Origin: JAFASC01 sp036265935
GTDB lineage: Bacteria; Pseudomonadota; Alphaproteobacteria; Rhizobiales; Beijerinckiaceae
Direction: 5' to 3'
Assembly (NCBI GenBank): GCA_036265935.1
Contig: DATAOB010000107.1
Span: forward strand, 1-8,849
DNA: 8,849 nucleotides
The translations under genes were made by a program, and so were the position numbers. Below, piece after piece: positions 1 through 4,279 of this stretch (positions are counted from its first letter, which is position 1; every line of letters begins with the position of its first letter). The notes under the pieces were generated by a model. It ran no database searches and was not told the origin of the DNA. It was given only the letters and a program-made list of their open reading frames with translations.

Positions 1-2
1 CC

Positions 3-167
3 AAAAAGCCGGTGAGCCCGGGCATGGCCGCGTTCCACGAGCGTGAGAAGAAGTGCGGCGAGGAATGGCGCGCCAATACCGATCAGATCAAAGCGCAGAC
101 GCCCGGCATCACCTGGCCGAAATATCTTAGTGCGTGCAACAAGCGGCTGAAAGCGGCCGGCCAGTAG
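3..167 (+). CDS. C-terminal part of a small PsiF-like protein (5' end outside window)
   Basis: This is an open frame of 54 codons running in from the left edge and ending at TAG 165-167. The visible residues include two cysteines in EREKKCGEEW and YLSACNKRLK, a TPGITWPKYL stretch, and the terminal KAAGQ. The pattern 'KxCxxEW … W-P-K-[FY]-[LW]-S-x-C-N-K-R' resembles small exported Cys-pair proteins of Hyphomicrobiales that are often annotated as PsiF-repeat or hypothetical proteins; that link is from memory. The in-frame ATG at 24 has no ribosome binding site before it, so it is probably internal and the gene starts upstream of the window. No function can be assigned. A hairpin 16 bases after the stop may end its transcript. 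Confidence 0.6.
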   Translation, partial: KKPVSPGMAAFHEREKKCGEEWRANTDQIKAQTPGITWPKYLSACNKRLKAAGQ

Positions 168-182
168 TTCGAAACCGGAAAC

Positions 183-217
183 GCGCGGCGGGCCTTCGCA
201 CGGCCAGGCCGCCGCGC
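183..217 (+). terminator. GC-rich hairpin after the first gene, possible terminator
   Basis: The arms GCGCGGCGGGCCT (183-195) and AGGCCGCCGCGC (206-217) pair along about 12 bases with one bulged G and a loop of ten bases. There is no T run after it, so it may be a rho-independent terminator of weak type or only a structured spacer. It sits between the first stop codon and the predicted promoter of the methyltransferase gene, which is where a terminator would be expected. Confidence 0.45.
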
Positions 218-225
218 TGCATCAA

Positions 226-254
226 TAGACACGCTTCGGGCGGCCGGTTATTAG
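226..254 (+). promoter_or_regulatory. Predicted sigma70-type promoter of the methyltransferase gene
   Basis: TAGACA at 226-231 matches TTGACA at five of six positions. TATTAG at 249-254 matches TATAAT at four of six. The spacer is 17 bases. The expected transcript start near 261 would give a leader of about 34 bases before the ATG at 295. The call rests on consensus matching by eye only. Confidence 0.4.
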
Positions 255-294
255 GGCTCGCGTCCATCGACCACGCGAGAGATCGAGACAGCCC

Positions 295-966
295 ATGCCG
301 CCCGACTATGCCGCCTTACGCCGCACGATGGTCGAGCGTCAGGTCCGCACATTCGATGTGACCGATAAGGCGGTCATCGCGCGGATGTTCGAAGTGCCGC
401 GCGAAAAATTTCTGCCGGAAAGTCTCGCGACGCTCGCCTATTCGGACGTGGCGCTCGACCTGCCGACGTCCGGCGGTCCGCCGCGCCGGCTTTTGGCGCC
501 GCTGGTTTTTGCCCGCATGCTCCAGGCGAGCAAGGTCGGTCCGCAGGACCGCGTTCTCGATATCGGCGGCGCGACGGGCTATTCGGCGGCCGTCCTCGCC
601 GGCTTGGCGCTGTCGGTCGTTGCGCTCGAATCCGAGTCCGATTTCGTGACAAAGGCGAAAGCCTGCCTTGCCGATGAGCCGCTGCCGGTAAAAATCGTCG
701 AGGGCGAGTTGACCAAGCCGCCGGCGGGCGAGGGGGCTTTCGACCTGATTTTCGTCAATGGCGCGGTCGAGGCGAATTTCGAGCCGCTTCTCGACGCGCT
801 CGCGCCGCTCGGACGGCTGGTGACCGTGTTCCGTGAATCTGGGCTCGTGTCGCGTGCCGTGCGGTTCGACAAGGATGAGCACGGCGACGTCGGGCGTCGC
901 GCGCTGTTTGACGCGTCGGCAGCCACGCTGCCGGGCTTCGAGAAGGCGCCGTCTTTCGTCTTCTGA
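295..966 (+). CDS. Protein-L-isoaspartate O-methyltransferase family protein (TolC-linked type)
   Basis: The product is a 223-residue SAM-dependent methyltransferase of the PCMT family, predicted cytoplasmic. The N-terminal helix carries MVERQVRTFDVTD (12-24), followed by VPREKFLPE (34-42) and LAYSDVALDL (47-56), as in PCMT homologues. SAM-binding motif I is VLDIGGATGYSAAVLA at 87-102, with the acidic end of strand 2 at ALESE (110-114) and motif II at FDLIFVNGAVE (149-159). In true PCMTs the segment before motif I reads roughly GQTISQPYIVA and holds the Ser/Thr that positions the isoaspartyl substrate. Here it is GPPRRLLAPLVFARML (61-76), so that site is replaced and repair activity is uncertain. 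The length is close to the usual 210-220. The start is ATG 295 with only a weak GAGA (285-288) before it. tolC follows after 163 bases. In Hyphomicrobiales this divergent subtype is, to my recollection, commonly found next to tolC; its substrate is unknown to me. Confidence 0.85.
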   Translation: MPPDYAALRRTMVERQVRTFDVTDKAVIARMFEVPREKFLPESLATLAYSDVALDLPTSGGPPRRLLAPLVFARMLQASKVGPQDRVLDIGGATGYSAAVLAGLALSVVALESESDFVTKAKACLADEPLPVKIVEGELTKPPAGEGAFDLIFVNGAVEANFEPLLDALAPLGRLVTVFRESGLVSRAVRFDKDEHGDVGRRALFDASAATLPGFEKAPSFVF

Positions 967-1129
967 ATGGGCAAGTGTCGCATTTTTGCGCCACCTCCCG
1001 GCTTTCACGGAAAAAATCGTCTTTGCAACGCCCACGGCTCGCGCCTTGGACATAAATTCGCCCGGCGGCGCTCCTGATTGTGCGCCGCGGCCAAGCCATC
1101 TGGCAGCCTGCAACCGGCATCGAGGATCT

Positions 1130-2632
1130 ATGTCGAGGTGTAAAAGTGCGTCCAGGCCGGCCGAGCGATTCGGCCGACGCGTGGGCGCGCTTCGGAAAAC
1201 GCTGACCTCCGCGATTTGCCTCTGTGCCGCCGTGGGCCTCGTGCCGCTCCGCGCCGACGCGGAGACGATGTCGAGCGCGTTGTCGCGCGCCTATATGGGC
1301 AATCCCGACCTCAATCAGCAGCGCGCCAGTGTCCGCGCCACTGACGAGAATCTACCGCGCGCGCTTTCCGGGTTTCGGCCTACTGTGACGGGGACGGGCA
1401 ATGCGGGCGTGGCATATCAGGAGAACCGTGCAGATTTAGCCCCCGGGAGCTCGAGTAGCAGTACCTCGAGCGGCAGCGGTTCCGGAGGCGGCAGTTCGAC
1501 CATTCACGTCCACACCCAGAACCTAAGCTTTCCGCGCGGCGTCGGCGTCAGCGTCCAGCAAAATTTCTACAACGGCGAGCGCACCCGCAACTCGGCGAAA
1601 CAGGCGGAATCGCAGATCGATGCGGCGCGCGAGACGATGCGGTTGACCGAGCAGAATACCCTGCAGAACGGGGCGACGGCCTACATGAACGTGCTGCGCG
1701 ACACCGCTATCCTCAATCTGCGCAAGAACAATATCACCGTCCTTGAGGAACAGCTGCGGCAGACGCGCGACCGCTTCGAGGTTGGCGAGGTGACCCGAAC
1801 CGACGTCGCACAGGCGCAGTCGAGTTTGGCGCAAGCGCGCTCGGACTTTTACACCGCCCAGGCCAACCTACAGAACAGCATCGCCAATTACCGCCAGATC
1901 ATTGGCGTTGAGCCGCGCCGTCTTGAGCCTGCGCAGACGATCGAGAAGCTCTTGCCTAAGACTCTGACCGCGGCGATCGCGCTCGGGCTCGTGGAACATC
2001 CGGGGATCGTCGCGGCCTTTCATCAGGTCGACATCGCGGCGCTGAACGTGAAGATTCAGGAAGGCGCGCTGCTGCCGTCCCTCAATGCCGTCTTATCGGT
2101 CAACCAGAACTGGGACCCTTCGGGCATACCGAGAACTCAGGTTCTCACCGCGGTGGGTCAGCTGCAGCTCAACGTGCCGATTTATCAAGGCGGCATCGAA
2201 TACGCCAACATCCGCCAGGCGAAGGAGCAGCTCGGGCAGGCGCGGCTCAATGCCGACCTGCAGCGCGACACGGTGCGCGCCACGATCGTGTCGACCTGGG
2301 GTCTACTCGAAACGGCGCGGGCGACGATCTATTCCGCGGAATCGGCCGTCACGGCTGCCGAGATTGCCCTTGCCGGCACGCGCGAAGAGGCGCGCGTCGG
2401 CCAGCGCACGACGCTGGACGTCCTCAACGCGCAGCAGACGCTGCTCAATGCGCGCGTGAGCCTCGTCAGTGCACAGCGCGATCGCGTGGTGGCGTCCTAT
2501 GCGGTTTACGCGGCGATCGGCAAGCTGACGGCGGAGAACCTCGGGCTTGACGTGATCCTCTATGACCCGACCGTCCATTTCGATCAGGTCAAGGGCAAGT
2601 GGTGGGGCACGCAGAATCCGGATTGGCGCTGA
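1130..2632 (+). CDS. tolC: TolC-family outer membrane efflux protein
   Basis: The product is a 500-residue outer membrane factor that would trimerise into a channel-tunnel and serve RND/MFP pumps or type I secretion exporters. The frame is open back to 833, but that part overlaps the methyltransferase gene. ATG 1130 is chosen because it gives a signal peptide: basic region to K23, hydrophobic LTSAICLCAAVGLVPL (25-40), cleavage after ADA (44). A GAGGA lies only three bases upstream, which is an atypically short spacing. Two homologous halves are visible: RFEVGEVTRTDVAQAQSSLA (215-234) mirrors EEARVGQRTTLDVLNAQQTL (419-438), the hallmark internal repeat of TolC. ALSGFRPTV (78-86) and LPSLNA (315-320) are the matching strand entries, and NVPIYQGG (348-355) is the equivalent of NFYNGER (145-151). 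A Ser/Gly-rich stretch (107-123) interrupts the first beta-strand region and is probably a surface loop. The C-terminus is WWGTQNPDWR. popZ follows after 171 bases with a hairpin between. Confidence 0.95.
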   Translation: MSRCKSASRPAERFGRRVGALRKTLTSAICLCAAVGLVPLRADAETMSSALSRAYMGNPDLNQQRASVRATDENLPRALSGFRPTVTGTGNAGVAYQENRADLAPGSSSSSTSSGSGSGGGSSTIHVHTQNLSFPRGVGVSVQQNFYNGERTRNSAKQAESQIDAARETMRLTEQNTLQNGATAYMNVLRDTAILNLRKNNITVLEEQLRQTRDRFEVGEVTRTDVAQAQSSLAQARSDFYTAQANLQNSIANYRQIIGVEPRRLEPAQTIEKLLPKTLTAAIALGLVEHPGIVAAFHQVDIAALNVKIQEGALLPSLNAVLSVNQNWDPSGIPRTQVLTAVGQLQLNVPIYQGGIEYANIRQAKEQLGQARLNADLQRDTVRATIVSTWGLLETARATIYSAESAVTAAEIALAGTREEARVGQRTTLDVLNAQQTLLNARVSLVSAQRDRVVASYAVYAAIGKLTAENLGLDVILYDPTVHFDQVKGKWWGTQNPDWR

Positions 2633-2669
2633 GCGGCGAATCGGCCGGCTCCGTCACCGCGATTTCGAC

Positions 2670-2726
2670 AGGCGAGTGCAGGGGGCCGCTTGCGGAGCCC
2701 CCGACCGCGTGAGACTCTCGCCTTTG
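2670..2726 (+). terminator. Nested inverted repeat downstream of tolC, possible terminator
   Basis: The outer arms AGGCGAG (2670-2676) and CTCGCCT (2717-2723) enclose an inner hairpin GGGGGC (2681-2686) / GCCCCC (2697-2702). A short TTT follows the outer right arm. The two-level fold could end tolC transcription or serve as an mRNA 3'-end stabiliser. The T tract is too short for a confident rho-independent call. Nothing else is recognised in the 171-base gap between tolC and popZ. Confidence 0.45.
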
Positions 2727-2803
2727 CATCGCGAATCGGGGCGGGCAGCGCGTTGTGGCGCGCGCTCGTCGAGTGATCCAGCGGCGCAGATGCGCGCAAG
2801 GCC

Positions 2804-3526
2804 ATGAGCACAGCAAACCCGCAGCCTTCTCATCCAAGCCTCGAGTCGGAGCAGCGGGCGCACGAACCCTCGATGGAGGAGATTCTCGCCTCGATCCGGC
2901 GAATCATTGCCGACGACGATGCCCTGCCGCTGGTGCGGCGCCCCGCCTTAGTCACGCGTGAACCGGCGGCGACGCCGGTCTCAACCGAGCCGGAGCGGCG
3001 ATCGGATTTGCCACGTCAGCCGGCCGCGTCCTCGCCGGCGCTGCAAGTGCATCTCGTTGCCGTCCCGGAAAGCTCTTCGCCGCGAGCGCCGGGCGACTCG
3101 GGCGAAGCGGATGCGGCCATTGCCGAACAACCCCAGCTTTCAGCTGGCGCCGCCCGCCCGGAATCGCACCAGGCCGGCGATGAGGGATACGGTGCTCAAG
3201 GACGAATGGCGGAGGAATACGAGCTGCGCGGTCCGGTGCGCGACGAGGCTTTCCGAGAGGAAGAGCACGGCGCCTCGGTCACAGCCCGCGAGCATCGCGA
3301 CAATGAGCGAACCCGGCTTGTCTCCCCTGCCACCGATGCCTCGGTGGCTTCCTCGTTCCAGTCGCTGGCGACGAGCATGTTCCTGCGCGATCCCGACCTC
3401 ATTGCGCGCACCGCCCGCGAAATGCTCCGGCCGATGCTGAAAGCTTGGCTCGACGACAACCTGCCGGTCATGGTCGAGCGGCTAGTCCGCGCCGAGATCG
3501 AGCGCGTCGCCCGCGGCGGGCGGTAG
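2804..3526 (+). CDS. popZ: PopZ-family polar organizing protein (DUF2497)
   Basis: This 240-residue protein has the PopZ layout. A short N-terminal helix, EPSMEEILASIRRIIADDD (21-39), matches the partner-binding region of Caulobacter PopZ. A C-terminal helical block (about 183-236) contains DPDLIARTAREMLRPMLK (196-213), AWLDDNLPVMVERLVR (214-229) and EIERVAR (231-237), the oligomerisation part. Between them lie about 140 residues rich in Pro, Ala, Ser, Glu and Arg with no recognisable fold. PopZ forms cytoplasmic microdomains at the cell pole that anchor ParB-bound origins and recruit cell-cycle proteins. Caulobacter PopZ is about 177 residues, so the linker here is longer. The start ATG 2804 has AAGG two bases upstream, a weak site; no closer start fits the conserved N-terminus. 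No promoter is evident, so it may depend on readthrough from tolC. The gene is convergent with the antitoxin gene, with only 16 bases between the stops. Confidence 0.88.
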   Translation: MSTANPQPSHPSLESEQRAHEPSMEEILASIRRIIADDDALPLVRRPALVTREPAATPVSTEPERRSDLPRQPAASSPALQVHLVAVPESSSPRAPGDSGEADAAIAEQPQLSAGAARPESHQAGDEGYGAQGRMAEEYELRGPVRDEAFREEEHGASVTAREHRDNERTRLVSPATDASVASSFQSLATSMFLRDPDLIARTAREMLRPMLKAWLDDNLPVMVERLVRAEIERVARGGR

Positions 3527-3542
3527 CCGCGGAGCCGGCAAA

Positions 3543-3893
3543 TTACTCCGCTGCCGCCAGCACCTTCTTTGCTTGGTCCGGCAGGCTGAACAGAAGCGTC
3601 AGCAATGCGCGCGCTGCAGGATCGGGTCTGACCCTGTCCTGTTCCCAATTCCGCAGGGTCGCAACAGGAATACGCAGCATGTGCGCCATCTCTTCCTGTG
3701 TCATGCGCAGTTTCTCGCGAACTAGCTTCGCCGGGATATTCCAGGTGAATCCCTCAAGAGACGCATCTGGATCTTCGCCATCCTCGATCTGATGGCGGCG
3801 AATGTCATCCTCGGTCACGCGGGCAAGTGCTTCGTGATCGACGTTCGATTTACCCGCCTTGATCTCCTCTAGCGATTTACGAACGATAGCCAC
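3543..3893 (-). CDS. Xre-type helix-turn-helix antitoxin paired with BrnT
   Basis: The product is a 116-residue DNA-binding protein. The start is GTG (3893-3891), chosen because AAAGGAG (complement of 3902-3908) sits eight bases upstream and because upstream codons belong to the toxin's reading space. The N-terminal half, AIVRKSLEEIKAGKSNVDH (2-20) and TEDDIRRHQIEDGEDPD (27-43), is a charged segment likely to bind and neutralise the toxin. The C-terminal half is an HTH: VREKLRMTQEEMAHMLRIP (58-76), then VATLRNWEQDRVRPDPAA (77-94), with MTQEEMA as the first HTH helix and VATLRNWEQ as the recognition helix. Such proteins accompany BrnT toxins in place of the ribbon-helix-helix BrnA. It probably represses its own operon through the palindrome at 4154-4168. 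Its start overlaps the toxin 3' end (17 bases as sequenced, 25 in the restored frame), implying translational coupling. It is intact although its toxin appears broken. Confidence 0.82.
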   Translation of the reverse strand: MAIVRKSLEEIKAGKSNVDHEALARVTEDDIRRHQIEDGEDPDASLEGFTWNIPAKLVREKLRMTQEEMAHMLRIPVATLRNWEQDRVRPDPAARALLTLLFSLPDQAKKVLAAAE

Positions 3894-4143
3894 TGGGCGC
3901 GCTCCTTTGCTTTGGCGCGTCGGACCGAGATGATGCGGCGAGCTGCCCCCGATACGTGTATACGACGAACAAGATTTCCCCTTCTGCAGCACCGATTGCC
4001 CGAATGGGCGTCTCGCCATAATCGGCGCGATCATCGATTTTTTCGAGGACCGGGCCGTCGAAGATCAGGGTCGCGAAGGCGAAATCCAACTTGCGTGCAC
4101 GGACATTCTTCTCGCTCTTCGCCTCGTCCCACTCGAACTCCAC
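3869..4143 (-). pseudogene. brnT: BrnT-family ribonuclease toxin gene, frameshifted near its 3' end
   Basis: BrnT toxins are small RelE-fold ribonucleases that arrest translation until bound by their antitoxin. From GTG 4143 the frame reads VEFEWDEAKSEKNVRARKLD, then FAFATLIFDGPVLEK, RADYGETPIRAIGA and ILFVVYTYRG (57-66), a clear BrnT series. After residue 66 the frame leaves homology (QLAASSRSDAPKQ…) and stops at 3877, 88 residues in all. The +1 frame continues the family pattern as RRIISVRRAKAKER and ends at TAG 3869. One extra G in the G5 run (complement of 3946-3950) would join the two as YRG-AA-RRIIS. The basic strand RRIISxRRA is a conserved part of BrnT, so the protein as sequenced is probably inactive. 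Alternatives are a sequencing error in the homopolymer or reversible slippage. There is no ribosome binding site before the GTG; the promoter placement suggests leaderless translation. Confidence 0.8.
3902..3908 (-). promoter_or_regulatory. Ribosome binding site fixing the antitoxin GTG start
   Basis: On the minus strand AAAGGAG lies eight bases before GTG 3893. This is the strongest Shine-Dalgarno match around the TA module and decides the antitoxin start, giving a product that opens with (M)AIVRKSLEE. It lies inside the toxin gene, so the antitoxin has its own translation initiation on the shared mRNA while the toxin has none visible. That asymmetry would favour antitoxin excess. Confidence 0.75.
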
Positions 4144-4149
4144 GGGCTT

Positions 4150-4178
4150 TTTATACGCTTGAAGCGTAGCGCTGTCGA
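4150..4178 (-). promoter_or_regulatory. Predicted promoter of the TA operon, leaderless for the toxin
   Basis: On the minus strand, TCGACA (complement of 4173-4178) matches TTGACA at five of six positions and TATAAA (complement of 4150-4155) matches TATAAT at five of six, with a 17-base spacer. Six bases separate the -10 box from the toxin GTG at 4143, so the expected +1 is the G of the start codon. That agrees with the lack of a ribosome binding site before the toxin. This is consensus matching by eye, not measured. Confidence 0.6.
4154..4168. promoter_or_regulatory. Perfect 15-base palindrome, candidate operator of the TA operon
   Basis: TACGCTT (4154-4160) and AAGCGTA (4162-4168) form an exact inverted repeat around a single G at 4161. 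It fills most of the spacer between the -35 and -10 boxes of the toxin promoter and overlaps the first two bases of the -10. This is the position where an HTH antitoxin dimer, or its complex with the toxin, would block RNA polymerase. No second copy was seen in the window. Confidence 0.6.
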
Positions 4179-4210
4179 ATGAAAACCGATGCCCGGCGCT
4201 CCGCGAATGT

Positions 4211-4240
4211 TTGACTTCTCCGTCCGGGATCGCCTTTAAG
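4211..4240 (+). promoter_or_regulatory. Predicted valS promoter
   Basis: TTGACT (4211-4216) matches TTGACA at five of six positions and TTTAAG (4235-4240) matches TATAAT at four of six; the spacer is 18 bases. Transcription would begin near 4247, about 33 bases before the valS ATG. It is divergent from the TA promoter, with about 33 bases between the two -35 boxes. I saw no T-box-like or other tRNA-sensing leader in this short stretch. Confidence 0.4.
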
Positions 4241-4279
4241 CGGCCTCGTTTCCCGCTTCGCCGACCAACCGAAAGCCTC

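Noticed and set aside
316..1113. Minus-strand open frame of 265 codons over the methyltransferase gene.
   Set aside because: Its composition is typical of an antisense shadow in GC-rich DNA (Arg-rich, no motif), and the plus-strand frame has clear PCMT motifs.
833..1129. Upstream extension of the tolC frame to position 833.
   Set aside because: It overlaps the methyltransferase gene in another frame, is Arg-rich without structure, and would bury the signal peptide that begins after ATG 1130.
3509..3532. GC-rich inverted repeats at the popZ 3' end (GCCCGC-G-GCGGGC and two CCGCGG copies) as a terminator.
   Set aside because: The first has a one-base centre and cannot close as a hairpin of that length. 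No T tract follows on either strand, and most of it is coding sequence.
3946..3950. Programmed ribosomal frameshifting in the toxin gene.
   Set aside because: No classical slippery heptamer with a downstream stimulatory structure was recognised, and a one-base deletion in a homopolymer is simpler. Not excluded, so kept only as an alternative.
4211..4279. TTG 4211 as the valS start.
   Set aside because: The added 23 residues have no family counterpart, TTG lies in the predicted -35 box, and ATG 4280 matches the usual N-terminus.
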